Part shown: positions 47,463 through 58,442 of the stretch, in pieces
How the letters are laid out: each line of letters opens with the position of its first letter
Position numbering within the stretch: the first letter of the stretch is position 1
Source: Cryptomeria japonica
Lineage: Eukaryota > Streptophyta > Pinopsida > Cupressales > Cupressaceae
DNA length: 64,000 nucleotides
Assembly (NCBI RefSeq): GCF_030272615.1
Contig: NC_081413.1
Span: 188,972,169 to 189,036,168, forward strand
Direction of reading: 5' to 3'
Notes under the pieces: generated by a model
Told to the model about the DNA's origin: nothing
Databases searched by the model: none
What the model saw: only the letters and a program-made list of their open reading frames with translations
Translations under genes and position numbers: made by a program

Positions 47463-48163
47463 TGTTAGGAATAAAGTGCCTCAACCTTTGATAATTCTTA
47501 ACATGACTATTTATTCAATGTTTAAATACCTTGTATATTATTATTTATGTATATCCAAAATTATCGTTTTTTTGGGAGCGGCACTAAGTGTTACTACATA
47601 TAATGAAGCAAGAATGACATGTTCCCTACCTTTTAGGAAATTGGCATCCCACTTTGTGGGCCTCATTTGTTGAGATTAAGTCAATGATGGAAGTAAAAAA
47701 AATGAAAAGTTGCTTGGACAGGTGTGAATTGCACATGTAGGCACTTTGCATGCATGCTAGTGCTTTACATGTTTAAGTTTTGCATGTGCATGTATTTTTC
47801 ATATTGAGTATTGCATGTTACTTGCAAGGAGCTATTATGCATGCATATAGTGTTGGAGATCATGACATGTGACCTTTTCTAGGCATCCACTTTAGAAGTT
47901 TCCTTATTTGCATTTGTAAATTATAAATATAGGCGTTAAAATTAAAGTTGCGTTAAATGATTTATTTACAAATATTTGTATGTCGTGGGATTTATTTCTT
48001 GCAAGAAACTTGTTTTGTAAATGTAACCAATTTTTTTATTGTGATACATTAAACAAACTTTTGGAATGTGGGAAAAAAAGTTTCGCAACATACATCTTGT
48101 CTTATGTGACATTTATCTATGGTGATGTTATATATTTTCTATAACATGCATCTTCTTTACAAT
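47463..48163 (+). other. Probable copia LTR remnant
   Basis: TGTTAGGAATAAAG at 47463 follows the end of copia RNase H, where a 3' LTR would start. I found no matching second copy in the window, so the call and the right end are uncertain. No gene. Confidence 0.35.
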
Positions 48164-48180
48164 AATTGTTTGAGGGTTTA

Positions 48181-48783
48181 GGGGATGTCCCCGTAGTGCA
48201 ACGGTAAGTTGCAAAGTGGCATTTATGCCACTTATTGAGTTCGAATCCCAGCAAGTTGATTTGTTGGATCGAACATTGGTTCCTTCCCAACAAGTATACA
48301 TGGTGACAAGTCCACGAAGGAGGTTGGCGGAGGAAAGTGGCTTGTGGCATTTCCAATTGTTAAGGAACAAGCCCCTTGCGTTGGAGATCATTCCCACACA
48401 TCACGAAGGAGACAGAGGAAGGGCATCCGCATTGGAGTTTGTACCCACTTGCCATAGAGGAGATAGAGAAAAAAAGACCAGCGGTGGTATCGATGGAAGA
48501 ATGTTCGAAGGAGTACAGAGAACGGAGGAGAGATAAGGACTAGAGGGATTAAGGAAGCCAAGAGAGTGACAAGGAGAGGAGAGAGTGATAAGGAGAGGAG
48601 AAATAAAGAAAGAATGTGAGATTACAAGGAAAAATAAGGAGACAAGGTAGATCAGGAGGAGATTGAGGTAAAAATGATATGATAGGTCTGGGGCTAATCC
48701 CAACAATTGAGGATGAGATTCCTATCCTAAAAAATGTGGCATAACTCTAGTCAAAAACATGCACCAATCAAAAATAAATAAAA
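48181..48783 (+). mobile_element. tRNA-derived SINE with 17-bp target duplication
   Basis: The head has an A box TAGTGCAACGG (48194-48204) and a B box GTTCGAATCCC (48239-48249), both fitting the RNA polymerase III consensus with tRNA-like spacing. The tail ends in AAAAATAAATAAA. The flanks AATTGTTTGAGGGTTTA (48164-48180) and AATTGTTTGAGGATTTA (48784-48800) are a 17-bp duplication with one mismatch. At 603 bp it is long for a plant SINE. The body contains a purine-rich GAGAGGAGA region (48530-48620). The spurious ORF at 48216-48536 is not considered coding. Confidence 0.85.
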
Positions 48784-48800
48784 AATTGTTTGAGGATTTA

Positions 48801-50238
48801 TAATAATTGCTGTGTAAGTTCTTTCTACAGACCTTCCTTCCTTTCACTTGATATCAATAGCCTCGATTGATTTGCCACAACGCCATATCGTTTCATCTCA
48901 CACATTGACGCTGTGACTTATATTAGGCAATATGTTCTGCCATGATGACCTTTGCATTGAAGTCTAAGTCAACTACCATGCCACTTTGACAGCTAAATTT
49001 TTAAAATATAAATATTATTACACTCCGATATACCACTTATAGCTCTGATATCAATATTTACTCTATGATTCCAACGTTTAAGCCACACATGTTTTTTTAT
49101 TTACCCTACACCATTTTTGTACTATCAAATTTTTTTGGTTTGCGTAAAAATAAAAAATATCATTTTTATATTACCATCTTCGGCTATAAAGAAATTTCAG
49201 TATATAATGGCCCATTGGCCAAATAAATACAAAAGAACCCTCCAACAGTCGGTGAGTTTCTTAGATAATTCTTTATTAGCAGCAAATCATGCACGAGATA
49301 ACGAGATAACAGGTGAAACCATGCACAAGCATCGGTGAGTTTCTTAGATAATTCTTTATTAGCAGCAAATCATGCATGAGATAACGAGATAACAGGTGAA
49401 ACCATGCACAAGCATATAAGTGTGGAAAAAAAACATTGCAAACATACCAAAGCCAAAAGTTCTTCCAGACACATGTAGAGAAAACTAAAGCTAAAGTCGA
49501 AAGTTCTTCCACATACAATGATTTAAAACAGCGTGCATCCTCACCTATGTCCATATTTATGGTAACGAAGGGATTCAAAATAACAACGTTAACACGTGGG
49601 TATCCAATATGAAACCAACATGAATAAATATTACTATGGACATTTCATGAAATTTGTTCGAAAGATATTGCTTGAAATGGAACAAATATAAAAAAATATA
49701 CAATGTGTTGGAGGTGCTTCTAACACTCTTATGAGAACTTACGAATGCAATATTGATGTAGGAAAATAACAATCCTGACCAGGGCCAATTTCTATTTGAG
49801 GCCTCCATATATAAAAACAACAATTATGGAATGGACCTTTGATGTTGCAATGCTGTCAAAGAAAAATGAAAAACAAGCAAATAGTGGACATCTCGCAGAA
49901 GTTTGTCATAAAACTTGTATGAAATGGAACCAAACATAATATACTCGAGGCTTTTAAACACACTATTACAAAAGATAAAGACAAGCAAAACAATGGCACC
50001 ACTGAACCTTCACAAATATCCACAGAATAGATAAGCTGATGATATTCTCTCTCAAAATATCAACATATTCACTACGCACAAAGGTGCCGCTCAAGAAGGG
50101 AATGCAAAGTTTACAATACAATGAAATATGTTATGCATCCATATAATTCTTTTTGCATAAAGCAACAGACCAAATGACTCCATATCCAACATTGGACAGA
50201 AGCTAAATAGTAGAATTTACTAAACGGAACAGGTAATC
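48801..50238. other. Region downstream of the REI1-type gene
   Basis: Includes the presumed 3' UTR of the minus-strand gene next to 50239. An 83-bp tandem duplication lies at 49251-49415, and a weaker duplication (49630-49760 versus 49885-49980) follows. No other gene seen. Confidence 0.4.
49251..49415. repeat. 83-bp tandem duplication
   Basis: GGTGAGTTTCTTAGATAATT begins both units (49251 and 49334); the two copies are almost identical, so the duplication is recent. Confidence 0.9.
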
Positions 50239-51691
50239 TCAATATGGAACATTTTTTGGCAGGGCCCTGATCACATTATTCTTTATCCCTACTTTTGTGC
50301 GCATTGCCTCTACTCCATAAGTTTGTATTTTCTTTAATGCATGTCGCCTCAATGCCTTGTCTCTCGATTGAATTGTTGCCAAACCCATGCTATGATATCT
50401 GCACAAATAATTTTTTGAGTTTAAAATGCTTGTTAGTAGGTTTGTGTGTCATCAAAATTAGGGCAGGATACAGCACTAGAGCTAAACTAAAAACAAAAAT
50501 GCTCAGAAGATTCATTCACTCACCTTGAGACTAATGCCCTAGAAAGAGCAGTATCTCTCTCAACTGTAGGCCGTGGTCGCTGACGATAATACCTTAGAAA
50601 TTCACGAGAACCAAGCATCTTGCTTGATATCCCATTTTCTGATGTCTTTTTAATTACAAGTTCAGCACCTCCAAAGCCAAGTTCAAAGTTTGCATCCAGG
50701 TTTTCCTCTGTGGCCACTATCTGCATCCCACTTTCATCTACATAACTGCAGACACAAATATTGGTCCTCACAAAAAGATAATAGTAACAAGCTATGCAGT
50801 CATACATTAACGGAGGAGAGCATTAAACACCTGCTAGTGTAGTCATAAAATTCATCTAGATCGCTATCTTCTTCTTCATCGCCATCTCCATAGTGTAATT
50901 TGCAGTGGTTTTTTGAGATCATATGCTTCCTGACAGCTTCTAGACTTTGAAATGGCTGTCTTTTCTCATTGCAATACAAACACATGAAATCCTCTGTTAC
51001 CTGTATCATAACAGTAAACAAAGTTTCATAACTCAGGATTCCAAATTATTCTTATCAAGATTTAGCCAAAAGGATAAAGAAATCACAAGTTATTCTTGAA
51101 TACCTTCAGCCCAAGATAGTTGAGTAATCCATGGGGATCTTTTAAATATTCTGCATCAGGTATAAAAAACCCATGTGTCCTGTGCATATGTTCTACACAG
51201 CTCTCAATTGTTCCATCTGGCCTAAAATCACATATAAAGCAGCAGCTAGCATCCCACTGGAGCTCGCCTCTTGATAAACCAGATTTGCTTCTAGCATATC
51301 CTGAATCTGATTTATTAACATCCAAACTCCCCAAAGACTCTGTTGCTAAACTAACAATGTCATCATCATCTTCAACCATCTCCCATTCCTCACTGTTTTC
51401 AGAATCTTCTTCTTTTTCCTCGTCGTGAGTAGTTGAGGATCTTGTGGCTCGTTCTGGGAGTGGCTTAATGACAGTAATTCCAGCACTTTGCAAGTCTGAG
51501 ACCTCAGATGCACGAGAAATATGTGCCCTTGATTTAAGATGCTGAGCATGGGCCTTGGTACTTCTATATTCTTTACCACAAAGGGCACAGTTATACAACA
51601 TCCGGTTGCCTTCAAGTTCCTTCTGCTCATTTGCCAAAGCTTGCTGCCTTGCTTCAAATAATGCTTCTGTCACACCAGGAACTCCTGCAAC
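50239..51691 (-). CDS. REI1: REI1/ZNF622-like cytoplasmic 60S biogenesis factor, 5' exon missing
   Basis: Four exons: 51691-51104, 51000-50831, 50745-50524 and 50398-50239 (stop TGA at 50239-50241). All introns have GT...AG borders, phases fit, and the 1,140 bases give 379 residues. The first begins VAGVPGVTEALFEARQQ, which in plant REI1 proteins follows the N-terminal zinc finger. Zinc fingers: YNCALCGKEY...HLKSRAH, CCFICDF...HMHRTHGF and FMCLYCNE...HMISKNHC. An acidic stretch (SENSEEWEMVEDDDD) separates the first two. The conserved C-terminus includes SREFLRYYRQRPRP and GLATIQSRDKALRRHALKKI. Family role, from yeast: recycling of Arx1/Alb1 and late cytoplasmic maturation of the 60S subunit. 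About 30-35 N-terminal residues, including the first finger, are not in the window. There are no internal stops, so it is the one gene here that looks under selection. Confidence 0.93.
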
Positions 51692-54194
51692 CTAGAAAAA
51701 ACAAGTATGTAAAACTCAGCAATAACTTGGACAAATCTTCCAAACATCAAAAAACACATAAATTTGTAAAAATATTCATATTACTAAATTTAGGGAATAC
51801 TGGTTTCCTTCATATCTAGATAAAAATTAGAGTTCAATACACATCATAGACCAAAAGATGAGTTTGACATTGTCTCTGCCTCTATTATTACCATTTGACT
51901 TGGGCCCATAAAAATTTAAATGTAAAATAGAAAATATGCATCTAAAACTACTTTAAAAGCTAATGTAATAGATTTTAATCTAATTAAGATCTTTTTGGAA
52001 AAATAGTCCAGAGAAATAGTATAGAAAGGAAATATTATAGTAATAAAATGATAAACCATATTCAAAAGGAAAGAAACTAAACTCCCTACCAGTATGTGCA
52101 TGTGTGTGATGAAGCGAATCAAATTCAATGCTATTGCAGAAAATGAAAAGTTAACAAATATCAAAGACTGCCAATTCCATATAGTTTCAAATGCCTGGAC
52201 AAAAAGAACTCTAACATAAGAAGAAGAACTGTAATGTGAGGAATAAAATAAATCACAGAGGAAAAACAATCCGAGTTGTTCAAAAAAAAATCAGTGCTCA
52301 GGTTATAAGGGTAAAAATAATCCTGCTAATCACACATTCTATTTGAGCAGCCTTAAAAGAATACAACTGGCAGGCACATTCTGTTTGAGCATCAAAAAGG
52401 ACCAGTCACAGGCCATGAAATATACTAGTCATGGAATCTAAAAAAACTACAACCATTTTTTCACACAAATCATCCAAGTTTTTGCTATTACTCACAAGCC
52501 GATACAGTTTGCAAGTTGGTAAGTAGGTCACCAAGTTTTGCTATTATGGCCAAAATTTATTATCACAAATAACACCAGGAAGAGATCAAGATATTCAAAT
52601 TTCAGAGAATGATTACACTTATTTAAGATGGATTATCAATTTAATAGGCATTTGTGTATTTTTTGGTAACTTATTTGAAATTTTAAGATTCAAAATTATT
52701 GCCAGATTGTCAAGTGGCCCCTGGTCAACTGGTCAAATTGAATGGTTCACAAAGAGACCACCAAGGATCAAGTCTTGCTGAGTCCAACAGTCTACTCTCT
52801 AAAAAAATGAGGCTCGGATCAAGTCTTGCTGCGTCCAACAGCCTAATCTCTAAAAAAATGAGGCTAGGATCATGTCCCAGGCAAATTTAGTAGAACAAAA
52901 ACCCTCAGTCCTTGGTGCTATGCTGAAGGAGATCAATTGTTTGTGCACCCGTAGCACCCAATAACATTGGGCCATGAAAAGATTCGGGATGTTTTGTGAT
53001 GAGCCCGATTTCAATGGGCTGGTCAGCCAGCCTATCACAGCGGTGTTGCTTAACACCCAGTTAACTTAAGCTTATTTTTTAAGTTTCCAATAAATAAGAA
53101 ATTGGTAGTTACAAATAAATGTAATTATTGGTAAATGTATCGGTTCCTTCCTTGGGCCAACGTGTAGTTTAGGCTATGTTTTAATTCTTTTCTTGTCTTT
53201 TTCCTCCTGACCAACTGTGAGTCGGTGCTTTTGCTCTAAGGCTGACATTTTGTGCTGTGTTAAGCGAATTGACTATTTAAGGAGTGGGAAGCCTCAGTCT
53301 TTATCATGCTTGGATGATCATTCGCTTGCCTTTGCACACGCTGGTTCTGGGACGACAAACCCAGGTCCAAGAGCAGGTTGGGACATAGCACCCAAACCTT
53401 GCATTTGTTCAGTCTGCGCATTTCCAAATCACTGAACTATCTAATTCTGTTTTCCTTTGGACTTTTGGTCAGATCAATGGTGTCAAGGATTGAGTACAAG
53501 TTCGAGGCTAGGCTGCTATAAACTGGGAGGTAATCACAGGAGTCATAGAGATCAAAGCCTGAGTCAAATGCAAATAGAGGCAGTGCGAATACAAACAATA
53601 TACAGGCACTGTGAGCAAGAAACCATTAAAGCTAAGCACATTCACCCAACAAGGGATATTGGAGTATCGGGCCTGTAGAAATAAAGATTCTAAGCAATCA
53701 CAGGAAGGACATTCGTTTAAGGGTGATCTCTCAACAGATGAAGCTAGAATAATACCAGAAAACGATGAACATTAACAGCCTCCAGAGATATTGTTGCTTG
53801 CGCCTGGGAATGCAAACACCAAACGGATATCGTGCCTATTCAAATCGTACAGGGAATGCATTTGGAATCATATGTTAAATATTTCCTTTCCATTTCCGAT
53901 AATGAGATTGCATCAGGCTTGAATGTTCATCTTGCACCTATTTTGAGTAATACAAACAGGTGATTATTTTGGCATCCAATACACTCTAGATTTTACTGTT
54001 TACTGTTTTTCTGTGATGAATGCCCACTTCTAATATCAAGCAAATTCATTTCCTTTGTTAAATACTGCTGGAATCTGTTCCAATCCTTTTGTGCACAAGT
54101 GGGTTTCTTTCATGTTTATCCTCCCAAAACATTTATTACAAAGATACAAATAATTATTTTTAAAAAAAATGTAGATTAAAAATTTGTTAACTTT
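51692..54194. other. Probable intron 1 of the REI1-type gene, proximal part
   Basis: Begins with a good splice acceptor (minus TTTTTTCTAG at 51692-51701). No coding exon recognised. Contains the possible tRNA-like repeat at 52711-53060. Confidence 0.45.
52711..53060 (+). mobile_element. Possible second tRNA-related SINE
   Basis: TGGTCAACTGG (52722-52732) fits the A box and GATCAAGTC (52766-52774) fits the B box, 44 bases apart. The B-box part is in a 51-bp tandem duplication (52765-52815 and 52816-52866). I could not find target duplications or a tail, so the ends are guesses. Confidence 0.35.
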
Positions 54195-54513
54195 CTCAGT
54201 AATAATCAGCCTTAACAATAGTCCATCGGACAGTGACCTAGAAGTCAGATGGTTCCAAGTTAATAAAGCTTCATAGGTGTGACAGGACAGTTGACAGCTT
54301 TCAAAATATCCTTGACTTGAGAGTAGTATGACAAGTAGCTTGGCTTTTCAGGACAGTTGACAGCTTTCAAAATATCCTTGACTTGAGAGTAGTATGACAA
54401 GTAGCTTGGCTTTTCAGGTGAAGGAAAATAATATCCTCTGATGAAGACTATAAAAGTGGAATGAGAGAGCAGCCCACTAACAAATAATTAACAGGCCATT
54501 TCACCTGGCAGAA
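54195..54513. repeat. Tandem duplication unit A with internal 66-bp duplication
   Basis: Resembles 56052-56305 (unit B) in the same order (AGCC..AACAAT, GACAGTG-CCTAG, GTTGACAGC-TTCAA, CCGGCCATTT-like end), diverged. Inside it a 66-bp unit beginning AGGACAGTTGACAGC is repeated exactly at 54284 and 54350. The solo LTR at 54514 inserted at the A/B junction. Confidence 0.7.
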
Positions 54514-56046
54514 TGTAATGTCCCCATTTTAGCAGACATGGTTTTTGGGTGATTAGCCTATCATTTTGACCCTCGTAGGCTAATGAGTATGGATAGAGGG
54601 TCTTCCGAGGCTTGTATCGTCTCCAAAGTTCAGTGTGTTTCGATCTGGTTTCGTTTGGTATCATTTGGACTTCATTTGCTATACTTACTATTTATAGTAA
54701 GTTTGAGATGTTAGAGATGGACCCCTTCTATTTTTAGTAAAGGGGTATGGTCATATGCAGCTTCATCATGTCAGCTCCCAGTTCAGACAGTGTTCAAAAA
54801 TGTTGAGTATTAATGGAGATATTAATGTTTATTTAGTTTAAATAAACATTAATGTTTTGAGCTTATATTATTTTATATTATAACTTAAGTAAAGGTCCAA
54901 GTATCATTAAAGGGGACCATTTAATTAATTAATTGTGGCTCTTTTACCAAGGTGAAATATTAAATGACAAAGTGAAAATATTATATCATTAAATGTCATT
55001 TAATATCATTAATTGATTTAATGCCTTATTGGAAAAAATCGAACCTTCATGGGAAATATATATAAGGCTTTTGAAAAGAAATGAAGAGGGATTGATCATT
55101 GTTATTTTTTATGAGAAGACTTGTCTCTTGGCTTTGGAGAAGAAGGTGGGGTTTCTGCAGCTTGTCCAAAGTATCGGCATTGGAAAACGTGAAGACTTCA
55201 TTGCATCAGCAATCTAAGGGTGTGAGATATTCATCTGAAGTTACTCCTAGGGTTGGCTTCATCCAAAAGTTGACATTGTGCTGATTGGAGATTTATTTTC
55301 AGATTTAGTGGCATAGTTGAGGGCATATGTATATGGCAGACTGAGAACATCATACAGAGGGTTTATTTGCTGCTACAGTATCGTAAACAGTGCGCATGAA
55401 CAGTACACTACAGTGCATTTGAACAGTGCGCTATAGTAGTTCAAATTCTATAGAAGGGAATTTAGAAAGGTGTACAACTATATATATTTGACAAGGGCTT
55501 TGCATGTGAGGAGAATCAAACCAATATATCAAGGCAGCCATTGAAATTCCAGGTTTTCTTTCTATGGTCATTGTATTAAAAAATCATTACTTCATTGCAT
55601 CATTTGCTATTATGATTATATCATGAAATACTTGGAGGTTGCATATGTTTAATGGAGATATAAGTTGCATATTCCACATTCATTGTGACATTCAACATTG
55701 ATCAGCCACTTCGCTTTCATGCCAACTGTTTGCTTAAATGCCTAATATGGCTGTAGGTATACTTTGGGATGCATGACAAGTGTTTGTCTTAATGTCAACT
55801 AGCTGTACTAGTTAATTTCAGTCATTACGTGTGTGTGTAAAGGTCTAAAACAGCTAGCATATCATTTCTATAACAACTTTGCATTGTTAGAAGCTTTCCA
55901 TAACTTCATTTGCAGCCTACAAACCCAAAGAAGACAAATAAAGAATTCACCACAGCGGCTTCAAACATTGAATGCCAAGTGTTTGACAATATTCCTTGAG
56001 GGTTCAAATAAGCGAAACAGGGTCAGATTAGCCAAGGGATACTACA
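54514..56046 (+). mobile_element. Solo LTR, TGTAATGTCCCC family, copy 1
   Basis: 1,533 bp starting TGTAATGTCCCC and ending GGGATACTACA, flanked by CAGAA (54509-54513 and 56047-56051). A TATA box (TATATATAAG) at about 55057-55066 gives plus orientation. No internal ORF of note. The ends are near-inverted repeats (TGTAATGTCCC and GGGATACTACA), shared with the copy at 56943. Confidence 0.8.
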
Positions 56047-56051
56047 CAGAA

Positions 56052-56742
56052 TAATTCTTAGCCTTCACAATATTCAATCAGACAGTGGCCTAGCAATAAT
56101 ATATGTCTAAGTTAATACAGCTTGGTGAATCCAACAAAGGAGTTGACAGCATTCAAGCCATCATTGATTTGAGAGTGGTATGCCAAGCAGCTTTCCTTTC
56201 TTCGGCTAAAGCAAAATATTCTCCTCTGACAAAGACTCTAAAAGTAGAGTAAGAGAGTAACACACTACTAGATAATTAGCCGGCCATTTAACTTGACAGA
56301 ATAATCTGCAAAGCAAAAAATCACAATCTTTTGGAAAATCACACAAAATAATAATAGATTTGAAAAATGGAGCTTCCAGTTGAGATCTGCCCTGATTGAA
56401 TGGCATGCAAAAAAAGAGCATAAATGCAAGACCTTGATAGCGTCAGATGATAGAACAAGTTAAAAGCTTATATATTAATGGAATTGACAAAAATGTAACC
56501 TGCGCAAAACATGTAACAGCAACTTGCCCAGTGCACAGTTAGATTGCCTGATGCTATAAAATGGAGACATTACTTTACATTTTTTAGCCATAAAGTAACT
56601 GCAAAGAAATGGCATATATATATAATAGTATTTGTACCACAGCATCATCCATAACAATTAAAGGTTACATTAAAGGTATAAAATGGTGGGTGAGCACGAA
56701 TAGGCAAGCAAAGACAGAAATAAGTAACATAGAGCAGGAAAG
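56052..56742. other. Duplication unit B and non-coding flank
   Basis: 56052-56305 is unit B of the tandem duplication described at 54195. The rest shows no gene. Confidence 0.5.
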
Positions 56743-56942
56743 AATTGGCACAATGTGAAGGGAAAATGAAAGAAGAGAAGAAAATTGGAGGCAAGCTGAA
56801 CTGCACAACAGAAGAGAGGCGCGAAAAAGATTTGCTAGTAAAAAGGAGCCATGGAGAAGAACCAAAGCATGATTTGGGAAGAAAACACAGGAGCAGATCA
56901 AGAAGATTTAGGTCCCCAAAGGTTCAAACCCAACCATGCGTG
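56743..56942 (+). pseudogene. LINE ORF1, possible 5' fragment
   Basis: Reads as a basic, Arg/Lys-rich peptide (KHRSRSRRFRSPKVQTQP) just before the solo LTR. Its sequence continues at 58017 once the LTR is removed, so it belongs to the same LINE. The LINE start is not defined. Confidence 0.45.
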
Positions 56943-58011
56943 TGTAATGTCCCCAATTTTCTAAGTGACAATTAATTAAATTGATTTTTATTAAGTTGTC
57001 AAAAAGCAAATAAAGTATTTAAATGATGACTTAATATTAATTAATTTAATTAAATATTATTATGTCACTTTATTAATAAAGTTCTCCAAACTATAATAAA
57101 TATTTTAGTCAGCCAGGTCAGCCTAATGTTCTAGATGCTTCTTGGAGTTCTTTATAAGGAAGCCGAATGAAAGAAAGAGGGCATGCTTGATATGATGTTT
57201 CTGATCTGATAAATATTTTGGTGAATTCTGGAGACGAAAACCTTCAGGAGTTCAACAGAAGGACTAGACGAAAACCTAGTTCTTCCTAAGGGGTGGATTC
57301 GCAACGGAGTCTACATCAGGGCAAATTTGTGAAGTCTTCATTTGAAGACAAATTTGACAGTAATAAGGTTATCTTCTGATCTGAGATTTCTGTTTATTGC
57401 TGCTGCATCTTGGATTGAGGATAAAATCAGTGTTGGAGACTCAGATCTGGGAACGTTTACTGCTGCAAATCCTTCATTTCTGAGTTTTCTACAGACAGCT
57501 GTTATAGGGCATCAATTTCAGACTTAGAGCTGGTCAATTTGGGAACCTAGCATCACTTTGGAAGGACGGCCAGGATTAGAAAAATACTCTGACCCAGATC
57601 TGGACTAATTTGGTATGAGATTTGCACATTTATTTGATGGATAGATCTAGAATTATCTACAGCTGCAAACCATCAATTATCTAGGGCCATTTTGAGGGTC
57701 GGCTAGGTTTTGGAAATTATTCTGAACCAGTTTCGAGGTTTTTTTGGTACTAAATCTGCATATTTATCTCTGCAAGACATTGTATCTCAGTTTTGTAAAT
57801 TTTGGGCAGTAAAAAGGGCTTTTTATTGTATTTCCTAGCTCAGAAGTAATCCAATATCTATATCTTTTAGCTGCACAAATCAGATCTGAAATCTAATCAG
57901 AATTCTGGTTTTGAAATGAAAATATTTACATGCAAATAAACTTACAGATTTTGTGCCCTAGTTTGCAGAGATTATTGTATTCTTTTTAGTATCATATTTG
58001 GGGATATTACA
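56943..58011 (+). mobile_element. Solo LTR, TGTAATGTCCCC family, copy 2
   Basis: 1,069 bp from TGTAATGTCCCC to GGGATATTACA, flanked by GCGTG (56938-56942 and 58012-58016). TATA-like TTTATAAGG at 57151-57159. It lies inside LINE ORF1. It shares both ends with copy 1 but little of the middle by eye. Confidence 0.85.
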
Positions 58012-58016
58012 GCGTG

Positions 58017-58442
58017 CAAATAAAATCCCTGTCATTCCAAAGGTCTTCAAGCAGAATAAAGCAATTTCCTTGGATTTTGAGTGCTCCCTCACCCAAATCA
58101 AACCAAGCACCTTCTTCATCAAGTGGGCAAGCTACTTGGCCATCAAGAACAAGAGTGCAGAAAAGGTGCAAGATGCAATGGGGCAAGGACACCAAAATAG
58201 AATGTATGCCAAATGGTTTCTTCTTGGTTGAATGTAATTCATGTGACAAAAAAAGAGGAGATTCTTAGCAAAGACCCTCTCCCTATGGACGGTGTGGGGT
58301 TCTACGTGAAAGATTGGGAGCCCAATTTCAACTTGCTCACTCATACCCTAACAAAAACCCTAACGTAGATCAGATTATATAATTTACCCTCAGAATATTG
58401 GGAACTGGGCATCCTCACAAACATAGAAAACTTCTTGGGATC
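58017..58442 (+). pseudogene. LINE ORF1, DUF4283-like part
   Basis: Blocks in shifting frames: NKIPVIPKVFKQNKAISLDF, then YVKDWEPNFNLLTHT and IRLYNLPSEYWELGILTNI. The last resembles the W-x-R-L-x-N-L-P-x-E-x-W motif of DUF4283 in plant LINE ORF1 (nucleic-acid-binding, gag-like). It ends at GGATC, the target site of the 4-kb LTR, and resumes at 62448. Frameshifts near 58235 and a TAG at 58364 show it is inactive. Confidence 0.65.

Noticed and set aside
48181-48253. A functional tRNA gene
   Set aside because: A and B boxes fit, but no proper acceptor stem or anticodon arm could be drawn, and the sequence is the head of a longer SINE with its own target duplication.
54284-54415. 66-bp exact duplication as a regulatory repeat
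   Set aside because: It is a simple local tandem duplication within an older duplicated unit; nothing suggests function.
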